A stretch of 64,000 nucleotides of DNA. It comes from Variovorax sp. Root473 (lineage in GTDB: Bacteria; Pseudomonadota; Gammaproteobacteria; Burkholderiales; Burkholderiaceae_C). The DNA is taken from the NCBI RefSeq assembly GCF_001426505.1, contig NZ_LMEV01000017.1, positions 1,122,982 through 1,186,981 on the forward strand, given 5' to 3'. How positions within the stretch are numbered: position 1 is the stretch's first letter; every line of letters begins with the position of its first letter. The position numbers were made by a program, and so were the translations under genes. Positions 1 to 8,620 of the stretch are shown in pieces. The notes under the pieces were generated by a model. That model was not told the origin of the DNA, searched no databases, and saw nothing but the letters and a program-made list of their open reading frames with translations.

Positions 1-604
1 TGACGACCATGTTGACCTTGATCGGGCCCAGGCCCGCTGCAATGGCAGCGTCGATGCCGGCCAGCACGTCGGCCACCGGAAAGTCGACGTCGTTCATGTG
101 GCGGAACACGGCGTCGTCCAGGCTGTCCAGGCTCACGGTCACGCGCTGCAGGCCGGCGGCCTGGAGCCCGGCGGCCTTGCGCTTCAGCAGCGAGCCGTTG
201 GTGGTGAGGGTGAGTTCGAGCGGGTCGCCGTCGGGCGTGCGCAGCTCGGCGAGTTGGGCGATGAGCCCTTCGATGTGCTTGCGCAGCAGCGGCTCGCCGC
301 CGGTGAGGCGGATCTTGCGCACGCCGTGCGAGGCGAAGAGGCGCGCCAGGCGCGTGATTTCCTCGAAGCTCAGCAGGGCGCTGTGCGGCAGGTACTGGTA
401 GTCCTTGTCGAACACATCCTTCGGCATGCAGTAGCTGCAGCGGAAGTTGCAGCGGTCGGTCACGCTGATGCGCAGGTCGGTCAGCGGGCGGCCCAGCCGG
501 TCGGCCAGCAGCCCGGTGGCGGGCACGGCGACGTCAGGCGCGGCCACGACGGCGTGGCCCGCGGGGACGATCGGAATGACGGTGCTGCTGCTGCTGTTCT
601 TCAT
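1..604 (-). CDS. moaA: GTP 3',8-cyclase MoaA (C-terminus beyond left edge)
   Basis: This is the radical SAM enzyme for the first step of molybdenum cofactor synthesis, converting GTP to 3',8-cyclo-GTP in the cytoplasm. The 201 visible residues hold the radical SAM cluster motif CNFRCSYC (Cys52, Cys56, Cys59), then the SAM-binding LTGGEPLLR and the LTTNGSLL strand. The start is the ATG at 604-602. It is followed by a ~40-residue low-complexity extension before the conserved LTDLRISVTDRC segment, so a later start cannot be excluded. The C-terminal part, with the second iron-sulfur site, lies outside the window. A molybdopterin enzyme is encoded at 42.9 kb, but nothing ties the two genes together. 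Confidence 0.95.
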   Translation of the reverse strand, partial: MKNSSSSTVIPIVPAGHAVVAAPDVAVPATGLLADRLGRPLTDLRISVTDRCNFRCSYCMPKDVFDKDYQYLPHSALLSFEEITRLARLFASHGVRKIRLTGGEPLLRKHIEGLIAQLAELRTPDGDPLELTLTTNGSLLKRKAAGLQAAGLQRVTVSLDSLDDAVFRHMNDVDFPVADVLAGIDAAIAAGLGPIKVNMVV

Positions 605-653
605 GGGGCGGTGCCGATTTTGCGCCAAGGCCCGCGGTTGCGTGCCATGCGGG

Positions 654-1943
654 CTACTTCAGCACCGCCGCATAGACCATGTTGCGCGCAAGGCTTCGGT
701 AGTGGGTGCGGTACTTGGGCGACTGCAGCATGAGCACGACGAACATCTCGTTCTTCGGATCGACCCACATGTAGGTGCCGCCCGCGCCGCCCCAGTTGTA
801 CTCGCCGCCGCCGGATGGGTAGGGCGCTTCGCCGTCGTTGCGGCGCACCGCGAAGCCCAGGCCGAAACCATAGCCCGGACCGGGCAGGTAGAGCGGGCCG
901 GCCGCGATGCCGGCACCGGCGTTCGAGTGGTCGCTCGTCATCAGCGCCAGCGTGCGCGGGCCGAGGTAGCGCGTGCCGTCGAGCGTGCCGCCGTTGAGCA
1001 GCATCTGCAGGAAACGCGCGTAGTCGGACGCGGTCGAAACCAGCCCGCCGCCGCCCGACTCGAGCTTGCGCGCGATGCGCGGATCGTTCAGGTCGGCGCC
1101 CACGCCGAAGCTGCGGTCGTTCGGCAGCGGCTCGGCAATGCGCGGCTGACGCGCCGGCTCGGACACGTAGTACGTGGTGTCCTTCATGCCCAGCGGGTCG
1201 AACAGACGCGTCTTTTCGAACTGGTACAGCGACTGGCCCGACACCACCTCGACCACGCGGCCCAGGATGTCGGTCGAATAGCTGTAGTCCCAGGTCGTGC
1301 CGGGCTGGTAGGCCAGCGGCAGCTTGGCCAGGCGCTGCGAGAACTCGGCGTTGGTCGGATCGCCGTCCGCGAGGTTGGCGGCGTTGTAGGCCTGCTTGAC
1401 CAGCCCCGGGCCGAAGAAGCCGTAGGTCAGGCCCGAGGTGTGGCGCATGAGGTCCTGCACGGTGATCGGACGGCGCGCGGGCACGGTCTCGAGCACGGGC
1501 TTGCCGTCGGCGCCGGGCTTCTCGATGCCGACCGTCATGCGGGCGTACTCGGGCAGGTACATCGCGACCGGGTCGTCCAGCTTCAGGCGGCCGTCTTCCA
1601 CCAGCATCATCGCGGCGACCGTGGTGATGGGCTTGCTCATCGAGTAGATGCGGAAGATGCCGTCACGCGGCATCGGGGTGCCGGCGGCCGCGTCGAGCTT
1701 GCCGACCGGCTCGAACCACGCGACCTTGCCCTGGCGCGCGACCAGCAGCACCGCGCCGGGGATCTTGCCGGCCGCCACGTCGGCCTTGAGCACGTCGGTG
1801 AGTTTCTGCAGGCGTTCGGTCGACAGACCCACCGACTCGGGCCGGGCGGTGGGCAGCAACTGGGCGGTGGCGAGCAGCGGCAGGGCGAGGCTCAGGCCGA
1901 GCACAGCCGTGCGCATCAGGGCGCGGCGCTTCAGGAAAGTCAT
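654..1943 (-). CDS. Secreted beta-lactamase-fold serine hydrolase (class C / esterase EstB type)
   Basis: A 429-residue member of the Beta-lactamase (PF00144) family of serine hydrolases, which includes class C beta-lactamases, D-aminopeptidases and class VIII esterases. Residues 1-28 form a signal peptide (KRR, a hydrophobic run, then ATAQ), so it is probably periplasmic. The nucleophile motif is S101-M-S-K104 and the second-motif tyrosine is in WDYSYSTDILG (Tyr220). The C-terminal third has a glycine-rich YNWGGAGGTYMW segment where the third motif is expected. The family does not predict the substrate; esterase or peptidase is more likely than a true beta-lactamase. The gene stands alone and is transcribed away from the ZIP gene. 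Confidence 0.85.
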   Translation of the reverse strand: MTFLKRRALMRTAVLGLSLALPLLATAQLLPTARPESVGLSTERLQKLTDVLKADVAAGKIPGAVLLVARQGKVAWFEPVGKLDAAAGTPMPRDGIFRIYSMSKPITTVAAMMLVEDGRLKLDDPVAMYLPEYARMTVGIEKPGADGKPVLETVPARRPITVQDLMRHTSGLTYGFFGPGLVKQAYNAANLADGDPTNAEFSQRLAKLPLAYQPGTTWDYSYSTDILGRVVEVVSGQSLYQFEKTRLFDPLGMKDTTYYVSEPARQPRIAEPLPNDRSFGVGADLNDPRIARKLESGGGGLVSTASDYARFLQMLLNGGTLDGTRYLGPRTLALMTSDHSNAGAGIAAGPLYLPGPGYGFGLGFAVRRNDGEAPYPSGGGEYNWGGAGGTYMWVDPKNEMFVVLMLQSPKYRTHYRSLARNMVYAAVLK

Positions 1944-2097
1944 GCGTGTTGTCTCCGTCGGGGGTGGATGGATGGAACCGGCAGGACGGTCTTGACGCCG
2001 TCCGCTCGAACCGGTCGCGGGGCAGTGTATCGGCGGAACTGTACGGAGGGGTTGGCAGATTGGCGTTATCTATCAGCCCGATGTCTTGACGCAGACA

Positions 2098-2116
2098 ATG
2101 AGAATTACTATCATTT
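2098..2116. promoter_or_regulatory. Fur-box-like 19-bp imperfect palindrome
   Basis: The 19 bases AATGAGAATTACTATCATT form an imperfect palindrome very close to the classical Fur box, in an AT-rich patch of an otherwise GC-rich spacer. It lies 105 bases upstream of the ZIP transporter start and also upstream of the divergent serine hydrolase. This is pattern recognition only. A related Fur-family regulator such as Zur could use the site. Confidence 0.5.
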
Positions 2117-2221
2117 GAGCGCCTGAGTACGCAGCACAAACACCGTGGTGAACCGGTGCCGAGGTGGCCCGCCGCCATGCCGCCGCGACCGCCGGCCGAT
2201 GATTCGACAAGGAGCCCGCCC

Positions 2222-3145
2222 ATGAACGACCCGCAGCAAGGCACGACGGCGACGCAACCGTCGCCGAAGTCGCCGCACCCGGTGCGCGAGTGGGTCGGCT
2301 TTGCCATCGTCGCGGCCGGTGCGCTGGCGCTGGCGTCGCAGTTCTGGTCCTTCGTGCGCGCTGACCCGCTGGTGTGGAACGCGCTGCGCGGCGGCTCGGT
2401 GGCGGCGCTGGCGACCGCGCTGGGCACGCTGCCGGTGCTGTTCTCGCAGAAGCTGCCCGACCGGCTGCAGGACACGCTGTTCGGCTTCGGCGCCGGCGTG
2501 ATGCTCGCGGCCTGCGCCTTCTCGCTGATCATTCCCGGGCTGGACGCCGCCAAGTCGACGGGCGTCTTCGGCGGTGGCGCCTGGGCGGCAGGTGGCGTGA
2601 TCGGCGCGGCCATCCTGCTCGGCGGCCTGGTGCTCATGACCATGGACCGCGTGCTGCCGCACGAGCATTTCATCAAGGGCCGCGAAGGGCAGAGCGGGCG
2701 GCAGCTGCGCCGCACCTGGCTCTTCGTGTTCGCGATCGCGCTGCACAACGTGCCCGAGGGCCTGGCCATCGGCGTCGGCTACGCAGCCAGCAACGGCGTG
2801 CGCGCCGATGCGCTTGCCACCGGCATTGCCATCCAGGACGTGCCCGAAGGTCTGGTGGTGGCCGTGGCGCTGCTGGCGGCCGGCTACAGCCGCCTGTTCG
2901 CGGTGCTGATCGGCATGGCGTCAGGGCTGGTGGAGCCGCTCGGTGCCGTGCTCGGCGCGGCGGTGGTCGGGCATTCGGCGATGCTGCTGCCGTGGGGGCT
3001 GGGCTTTGCGGCAGGTGCGATGCTGTTCGTGATCAGCCACGAGATCATTCCCGAATCGCACCGCAAGGGGCACGAAACCTATGCGACCAGCGGGCTGATG
3101 ATCGGCTTCGTGCTGATGATGCTGCTGGACACCGCGCTGGGCTGA
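2222..3145 (+). CDS. ZIP-family divalent metal transporter
   Basis: An inner-membrane importer of zinc or iron, 307 residues with about eight hydrophobic segments. The family signatures are HNVPEGLAIGVGYA and IQDVPEGLVVAV, whose His and Glu residues bind metal in the transport path, and HEIIPESH near the C-terminus. I chose the ATG at 2222 because AAGGAG lies just upstream. An in-frame start at 2156 would only add a proline-rich tail. A Fur-like box about 105 bases upstream suggests control by iron or zinc. The metal cannot be told from sequence. Confidence 0.88.
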   Translation: MNDPQQGTTATQPSPKSPHPVREWVGFAIVAAGALALASQFWSFVRADPLVWNALRGGSVAALATALGTLPVLFSQKLPDRLQDTLFGFGAGVMLAACAFSLIIPGLDAAKSTGVFGGGAWAAGGVIGAAILLGGLVLMTMDRVLPHEHFIKGREGQSGRQLRRTWLFVFAIALHNVPEGLAIGVGYAASNGVRADALATGIAIQDVPEGLVVAVALLAAGYSRLFAVLIGMASGLVEPLGAVLGAAVVGHSAMLLPWGLGFAAGAMLFVISHEIIPESHRKGHETYATSGLMIGFVLMMLLDTALG

Positions 3146-3169
3146 CGCCCGGGCGCGGCGTCGTCAGCC

Positions 3170-4603
3170 TCAGCCGTGCTTGATGGCGACGGTCTTCAAG
3201 GTCGTGAAACCGTACAGCGCCTCGAAGCCCTTTTCGCGCCCGTAGCCCGACGACTTCACGCCGCCGAACGGCAGCTCGACACCGCCGCCCGCACCGTAGT
3301 TGTTGATGAACACCTGGCCGCTTTTCACGCGCTTGGCCATGCGGAACTGGCGCGCGCCGTCGGCCGTCCAGACGCCGGCCACGAGGCCGAACTGGGTGGC
3401 GTTGGCCAGGGCCACGGCTTCGTCCTCGTCGGCGAACTGCATCGCGGCGAGCACGGGCCCGAACACTTCTTCCTGCGCGAGGCGATGGCCCACGGGCACG
3501 TCGCGCAGCAGGGTCGGGGCTTGGTAGAAGCCGGTCTCGGGCGCTTCCTCGACCACCACGCCCTGCGCCACCATCGGGATGCCGGCGTGCTGCGCGTCGC
3601 TCAGAAAATCCCACACGCGCTGCTGCTGCGTCTGGCGGATCAGCGGGCCGACGTCGAGGTCCATCGCGGCGGGGCCGACGCGCAGGGCTTCGAAGGCGTG
3701 GCCCAGGCGCTCGAGCAGGGGCTCGTAGATGTCGCGCTGGATCAGCACGCGCGAGCCTGCCGAGCAGGTCTGGCCGGCGTTCTGCACGATGGCGTTGATG
3801 ATCACGGGAATGGCCGCGTCCAGGTCAGCATCCGCAAAGATGATCTGCGGGCTCTTGCCACCGAGTTCGAGCGTGACCGGGCAATGCCGCTCGGCCGCCA
3901 CCTGCTGGATCAGCGTGCCGATCTTCGGGCTGCCGGTGAAGCTGATGTGGTCGATGCCTTCGTGGCGCGCGAGTGCGTCGCCGACTTCATGGCCGTAGCC
4001 CGTCACGATGTTGAGCGCGCCGGCCGGAAAGCCGACCTCGGCCGCCAGCTGCGCCACGCGGATCAGCGACAGGCACGCGTCTTCGGCCGGCTTCACCACG
4101 CACACGTTGCCGGCCGCCAGCGCGCCGCCTACGCTGCGCCCGAAGATCTGCATCGGGTAGTTCCACGGAATGACGTGGCCAGTGACGCCGTGCGGCTCGC
4201 GCCAGGTGAAGACGCTGTAGCCGTCTTGATACGGAATGGTCTCGCCGTGCAGCTTGTCGCACGCGCCGGCATAGAACTCGAAATAACGCACCAGCGCCAC
4301 GGCGTCGGCACGGGCCTGCTTCACGGGCTTGCCGCAGTCGCGCTGCTCGATGAGCGCGAGCTCGTCGACATGCGCGGCGATCTTTTGCGAGAGCTTGAAG
4401 AGCAGGCGGCCGCGGTCGGCGGCGCTGACCTTGTGCCACACGCCCTCGAAGCAATCGCGCGCAGCGCGCACGGCGGCGTCGATGTCGGCGGCGTTGCTGC
4501 GCTGGATTTCGTCGAAGGGCTGGCCGTCCGACGGGTCGATGACGGGGAGGGTGCGGCCGGAGGCGGAAGGAACGTCCGCGTTGGCAATGTAGTTGAGTTG
4601 CAT
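3170..4603 (-). CDS. NAD(P)-dependent aldehyde dehydrogenase
   Basis: A 477-residue soluble aldehyde dehydrogenase of normal family length that oxidises an aldehyde to a carboxylate. The oxyanion Asn is in PWNYP (Asn148), cofactor-binding Lys in VVKPAED (Lys171), the general base in LELGGKSPQ (Glu246), and the nucleophile in NAGQTCSAGSR (Cys280). It resembles betaine/aminobutyraldehyde/vanillin-type dehydrogenases, but the substrate is not evident. It is convergent with the ZIP gene, from which a short GC-rich hairpin separates it, and lies upstream of nothing functionally related. Confidence 0.92.
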   Translation of the reverse strand: MQLNYIANADVPSASGRTLPVIDPSDGQPFDEIQRSNAADIDAAVRAARDCFEGVWHKVSAADRGRLLFKLSQKIAAHVDELALIEQRDCGKPVKQARADAVALVRYFEFYAGACDKLHGETIPYQDGYSVFTWREPHGVTGHVIPWNYPMQIFGRSVGGALAAGNVCVVKPAEDACLSLIRVAQLAAEVGFPAGALNIVTGYGHEVGDALARHEGIDHISFTGSPKIGTLIQQVAAERHCPVTLELGGKSPQIIFADADLDAAIPVIINAIVQNAGQTCSAGSRVLIQRDIYEPLLERLGHAFEALRVGPAAMDLDVGPLIRQTQQQRVWDFLSDAQHAGIPMVAQGVVVEEAPETGFYQAPTLLRDVPVGHRLAQEEVFGPVLAAMQFADEDEAVALANATQFGLVAGVWTADGARQFRMAKRVKSGQVFINNYGAGGGVELPFGGVKSSGYGREKGFEALYGFTTLKTVAIKHG

Positions 4604-4658
4604 GGGGCGAGATTTTGCGCGAAGCCCGCCCCGCGCGTGGCGCCCCGGCCGCCCCGCC

Positions 4659-5213
4659 TTACTTCGCTGCGGTGGCTTTGGGCAGCGCGCGCACGGCGTT
4701 CAGCATGCGCTCGACGTGCTTGTCGGGGTTGAGGTTCTGGTAGTAATAGGCGACCTTGCCGTCGGTCGCGATCACGTACGACAGTCGGTTGGCGAAGTCG
4801 GGCCGTGTCTGCATCAGCGCGTCGAAGCCCTGGATCACGGTCTTGCCCTGGTCGGACGCCACCGGAAAGCGGCTCTGGCACGACTTGACCGAAAACTTGG
4901 AGAGCGTGTCGATGTCGTCGGCCGAAACGCCGATCACCGTGGCCCCGAGCGCGGCGAACTTGTCGATGGCTTCGGCGAAGGCATGGGCCTCGATGGAGCA
5001 ATCGTTCGAGTCGGCTGCCGGAAAGAAATACAGCACCACCGGCCCCTTGGCCAGCGCCTCGGCCAGCGAGTAGCGGAAGGTCTTGCCGCCGAGCGCGGCC
5101 GTGGCCGTGAACTTGGGCGCGGGATCGCCGATATCGAGTGCGGCGTGGGAGGGTACCCCGGCGGCGAGGGCCGCGGCCCATAAAGCGGTGCGCAGAAGGA
5201 GCGATCGGGCCAT
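4659..5213 (-). CDS. Exported peroxiredoxin (AhpC/TSA, Bcp-like)
   Basis: A 184-residue thiol peroxidase of the AhpC/TSA family. A signal peptide (residues 1-24, ending PSHA) implies it reduces peroxides in the periplasm, unlike cytoplasmic Bcp. The peroxidatic cysteine is Cys72 in DSNDCSIEAHAF and a candidate resolving Cys112 is in KSCQSRFPV. I placed the start at the ATG at 5213 because it gives an intact signal peptide; upstream in-frame sequence is not protein-like. The gene is divergent from the phospholipase D lipoprotein gene. Confidence 0.85.
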   Translation of the reverse strand: MARSLLLRTALWAAALAAGVPSHAALDIGDPAPKFTATAALGGKTFRYSLAEALAKGPVVLYFFPAADSNDCSIEAHAFAEAIDKFAALGATVIGVSADDIDTLSKFSVKSCQSRFPVASDQGKTVIQGFDALMQTRPDFANRLSYVIATDGKVAYYYQNLNPDKHVERMLNAVRALPKATAAK

Positions 5214-5345
5214 GATGTAACTCCGAAGCGAAGTGAACCGAATTCTAGGCCGGTACCCTGCGGAAAGGGTTCGCGTTGAAACCGTTGCGGGCGCGGCGGC
5301 GTACATCCGGTCAATGGCAGCGACAACGACAAGAGGAATCCGATC

Positions 5346-6911
5346 ATGAATGCCTGGGCCCGGTCTTTCCTGCGCACGGTGCTGGCTGGCGTACTGCTGG
5401 CCCTGCTCGGCGCATGCGGCTCGCTGCCGCCGGCGCGCGAACGCCCGGCCGAACACGCGGCCGCCGCCGACCCGGGCACCGCGCTCGCGAAGATCGTCGC
5501 GGCCTCCACGCCGCCCGGCGAGCATTCGGGCTTTCGGCTGATGCCGCTGGGCGTGTACTCGCTCGACGCGCGCCTGCAGCTCGCGCAGCGCGCCGAGCGC
5601 TCGCTGGTGGTGCAGTACTACCAGCTCGAGAACGACGCCACCGGCCGGCTGCTGCTGCGCACGCTGCGCGAGGCGGCCGCGCGTGGCGTGAAGGTGCGGG
5701 TGCTGGTGGACGACCTGTACACGGTGAAGAGCCAGCAACTGTTGCTGGCGTTGTCCGAGACGCCGAACGTGTCGGTGCGCCTGTTCAATCCGTTCTGCTG
5801 CGCGCGCAATGGGTTTCTGTCGCGCTTCGTGGTGTCGATCTTCGATGTCCACCGCCTCAATCACCGCATGCACAACAAGCTCTTCATTGCCGACGGCACC
5901 ATGGCGGTGGTGGGCGGGCGCAACATCGCCGACGAATATTTCGTGCTGAGCGAAGCGCAGAACTTCATCGACATGGACGCGCTGGTGGTCGGCAAGGTCG
6001 TGCCGCAGCTCGAGAGCATCTTCGACGCCTACTGGAACAGCGACCAGATCTGGCCCATTGCCGAGATCGTGCGCAAGGCGCCGGGTGCCGTTCCCTTCGA
6101 CGACGAGGTTGGCATGGCCGGGCCGCCGCCGAAGGTCGTGCTGCCGCCTTCGGACATCCTCGGCTATGGCCCCATCGCCGAGGAACTCGATGGTGGCCGC
6201 ATGGGTCTCTTGTGGGGCGAGGCGCGCGCCATTGCCGATCCGCCGTCCAAGCCCACGACGCTGACGGCCGAAGACGCGATTGCCACCAGCGTGACGATGA
6301 AGGTCTGGGCGCTGCTGCTCGACGCCAAGACCGAGGTCGACCTGACCTCGCCCTACCTCGTGCCCGGCGAGCGCGGCATGGCCGCCTTCGAGGACCTGGC
6401 CAGGCGCAAGGTCAAGCTCACGCTGCTGACGAATTCGCTGGCCGCCAACGACGAGCCGCTGGTGCACACCGGCTACGCACGCTACCGCGAGCGGCTGCTC
6501 AAGAGCGGCGCCGACCTGTACGAACTGAGCCCGCAGCGCACCACCGCGAGCATGCGTTTCGGCAGCTTCGGTACCTCGCTGGGCCGGCTGCACGCCAAGA
6601 CCGCGGCCATCGACAAGACGCGCATCTTCGTCGGCTCGATGAATCTCGATCCGCGCTCGGCCAGCCAGAACACCGAGATGGGCGTGGTGGTCGACAGCCC
6701 GCAACTCGCGCGCGAGATGCTGCGCATCATCCATGTGAGCAAGCTGCAGAACTCGTATCGGCTGCGGTTGTCGAAAGAGGGCGGCACGCTCGAATGGCTC
6801 ACGAACGACGGCGAGAAAGAGATGATCCTCACCTCGGAACCCGAGTCGGGTTTCTTCCAGCGCCTGTACAACACCCTGATCTCCCCGCTGGTGCCCGAGA
6901 TGCTGTTGTAG
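5346..6911 (+). CDS. Phospholipase D family lipoprotein (cardiolipin synthase-like)
   Basis: A 521-residue phospholipase D superfamily protein. The N-terminus is a lipoprotein signal with lipobox LLGAC (Cys24), so it should be membrane-anchored facing the periplasm. Two HxKxxxxD motifs are present: H176-x-K178-x4-D183 and H416-x-K418-x4-D423. Both are needed for phosphatidyl transfer, as in cardiolipin synthases. The second lies just before FVGSMNLDPRS. It begins a co-directional run with four further genes, starting 9 bases before the sterol-desaturase-family gene, which suggests a role in modifying or transferring a lipid made by the cluster. Confidence 0.85.
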   Translation: MNAWARSFLRTVLAGVLLALLGACGSLPPARERPAEHAAAADPGTALAKIVAASTPPGEHSGFRLMPLGVYSLDARLQLAQRAERSLVVQYYQLENDATGRLLLRTLREAAARGVKVRVLVDDLYTVKSQQLLLALSETPNVSVRLFNPFCCARNGFLSRFVVSIFDVHRLNHRMHNKLFIADGTMAVVGGRNIADEYFVLSEAQNFIDMDALVVGKVVPQLESIFDAYWNSDQIWPIAEIVRKAPGAVPFDDEVGMAGPPPKVVLPPSDILGYGPIAEELDGGRMGLLWGEARAIADPPSKPTTLTAEDAIATSVTMKVWALLLDAKTEVDLTSPYLVPGERGMAAFEDLARRKVKLTLLTNSLAANDEPLVHTGYARYRERLLKSGADLYELSPQRTTASMRFGSFGTSLGRLHAKTAAIDKTRIFVGSMNLDPRSASQNTEMGVVVDSPQLAREMLRIIHVSKLQNSYRLRLSKEGGTLEWLTNDGEKEMILTSEPESGFFQRLYNTLISPLVPEMLL

Positions 6912-6920
6912 CCTCGGGGG

Positions 6921-7694
6921 ATGGCGCAGACCTTCACTTCACTTTCGGCCCCGCAGGTCATGCTGTGGGGCCTGCTTTTTTTCGGCGGCATCTACCTGGG
7001 TTTCGGCGCGCTCACCTGGCTGCTCACGAAGCGGGTGCTGCCGGCGCTGCGCATCGGACGCATGCTCGACCCGCGACCCTTGCAGCCGGGCCAACTGCGG
7101 CGCGAGCTCACGCAGTCGGGCATCTCGGTGCTGATCTTCGGGCTGGGCATGGTGTTTCCGTGGGGCCTGTTGCAGCTGGGCTGGGCGCGGCTCGAGCCCG
7201 ACGCGGGCTGGCGCCGCATCGGCATCGAGATCCTCGTGCTCGCGGTGTGGAATGACGTGCATTTCTGGCTCAACCACCGGCTGCTGCACACGCGCTGGCT
7301 GCGCCGCTTTCATGGTCCGCACCACCGTTCGTTCGTGACCACGCCGTGGGCCACCTACAGCTTTCACCCGATCGAGGCGCTGATGCTCGGCAACGTGATC
7401 CTGTTGCCGATGGTGCTGCACGACTTCAGCTTCTGGTCGCTGGCATCGGTGCCGGTCTTCAGCCTGTTCTTCAACTGCGTGGGGCATTCGAACTACGACT
7501 TCGTGCCGCGCGTGTCGTACAGCCACTGGTTCGCCGCGAGCCGCCGCCACCACCTGCACCATGCCGTGCACAACGGCAACTACGGCTTTCAGTTCACCTT
7601 CATGGACCGGCTGTTCCGCACGCGCATCGCGGCCGACGCCGCCGAGCCGCTGTTCCAGGCGTTTCGAAAGAAGCATGGCGCCACGACGGCCTGA
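6921..7694 (+). CDS. Sterol desaturase / fatty acid hydroxylase family membrane diiron oxygenase
   Basis: A 257-residue integral membrane protein of the FA_hydroxylase (PF04116) superfamily. These enzymes use a histidine-ligated diiron centre to hydroxylate or desaturate a lipid. Histidine clusters appear in order: HFWLNHRLLH (from His114), FHGPHHR, and HHLHHAVHNGNYGF near the C-terminus. Hydrophobic segments lie at about residues 14-35, 70-90 and 150-185. Its stop lies inside the next gene (20-base overlap), so translation is probably coupled. The substrate is unknown. Sterols are unlikely in this organism; an acyl or alkyl lipid fits better. Confidence 0.85.
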   Translation: MAQTFTSLSAPQVMLWGLLFFGGIYLGFGALTWLLTKRVLPALRIGRMLDPRPLQPGQLRRELTQSGISVLIFGLGMVFPWGLLQLGWARLEPDAGWRRIGIEILVLAVWNDVHFWLNHRLLHTRWLRRFHGPHHRSFVTTPWATYSFHPIEALMLGNVILLPMVLHDFSFWSLASVPVFSLFFNCVGHSNYDFVPRVSYSHWFAASRRHHLHHAVHNGNYGFQFTFMDRLFRTRIAADAAEPLFQAFRKKHGATTA

Positions 7695-8616
7695 CGCGCG
7701 CCATCGGCTGCCCAGGCTGCGCCACTGGCGCGACTGGCAAAGCCTCGCGTATCTCGTCGCCTTGCCCGTGCTGGCGGCGTGGCAGTGGGTGCACGGCTTC
7801 CAGGTGGTGCTGTATGCGCTGATGCTGTTCCTCACGCTCGGTATCGGCGTGATCCACCACAACCACGTGCACCTGCGCATGTGGCGCGGTCGACGCATGA
7901 ACCGCTTGACGGACTTCTGGATCACGCTGCTGCAGGGCCACCCGACCTTCGTCTTCTGGCCCGCGCACGTGGCCAATCACCATCGCCACCGCCACGGGCC
8001 AAAGGACGTGGCGCGCACTTACCGCTTCGGCGGCGACACCAATCACCTGATCGGCTACCTGCTGCATCCGTTCCAGGCCGTGTGGGTGCTGATGCCTGTG
8101 TTCTTCGGCTGGCTCGCGCGGCTGCATCGTCATCACCGGGGCGCGTGGCGCTATTGCATGGCGCAGTACGCGCTGTGGCTGGCGAGCTGGACCGTGCTGC
8201 TGGCGGTCGACTGGCGCAAGGCCTTGCTGTTCGTGATCGTGCCGCAGCTGCACGGCCTGCACTGGCTGCTGGCCACCAACTACCTGCAGCACGCGCACGC
8301 CGACGGCCGCAAGACGCCGCGCAAGGGGGCATCCGGCGATACCCGCGGTAGCCAGCTGAACTACGCCCGCAATTTCGAGGGGCTCGTGAACCCCTTGCTG
8401 TTCAACATCGGCCTGCACACCGCACACCACGAGAACCCGCATGCCCATTGGTCCGAGCTCACGCACCTGCATCACACGCGATACCGCGCGCAGGTGGCAT
8501 CCGTGCTCAACGAGGGCGGGCTGGTGCCGTACATGGTGCGCGTGTTCGTGCTGGGGACCGTGTGGCCGCGTTTTCGCAGCCGCTCGCTGATGCCTCCCGA
8601 TTCACCCATCTCCTGA
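7675..8616 (+). CDS. Membrane fatty acid desaturase
   Basis: A 313-residue desaturase of the FA_desaturase (PF00487) superfamily, an integral membrane diiron enzyme that introduces double bonds or hydroxyl groups into acyl chains. Histidine boxes are HHNHVHLRMW, HVANHHRHRHG and LHTAHHENPHAHW, with an extra NYLQHAHAD. The ATG at 7675 overlaps the preceding gene by 20 bases. An in-frame start at 7561 would overlap it more deeply and is less likely. Only 4 bases separate its stop from the next gene, so this is a tight operon. Confidence 0.87.
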   Translation: MAPRRPDARHRLPRLRHWRDWQSLAYLVALPVLAAWQWVHGFQVVLYALMLFLTLGIGVIHHNHVHLRMWRGRRMNRLTDFWITLLQGHPTFVFWPAHVANHHRHRHGPKDVARTYRFGGDTNHLIGYLLHPFQAVWVLMPVFFGWLARLHRHHRGAWRYCMAQYALWLASWTVLLAVDWRKALLFVIVPQLHGLHWLLATNYLQHAHADGRKTPRKGASGDTRGSQLNYARNFEGLVNPLLFNIGLHTAHHENPHAHWSELTHLHHTRYRAQVASVLNEGGLVPYMVRVFVLGTVWPRFRSRSLMPPDSPIS

Positions 8617-8620
8617 ACCC

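Noticed and set aside
654..1943. Serine hydrolase as an antibiotic-resistance beta-lactamase
   Set aside because: The class C-type second motif is YSYS rather than YAN and the third motif is not KTG, so esterase or peptidase activity is more likely.
1..2126. Plus-strand frames over moaA and the serine hydrolase
   Set aside because: Antisense to genes with clear radical SAM and SxxK motifs; composition is Arg/Ala/Gly/His-rich as expected of shadows.
3141..3170. A GC-rich hairpin between the ZIP and aldehyde dehydrogenase genes as a terminator
   Set aside because: The stem is short and no T-tract follows on either strand.
5276..7255. A plus-strand frame of 659 codons over the phospholipase D and sterol desaturase genes
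   Set aside because: Arg/Ala/Gly-rich shadow of two genes with clear catalytic motifs in other frames.
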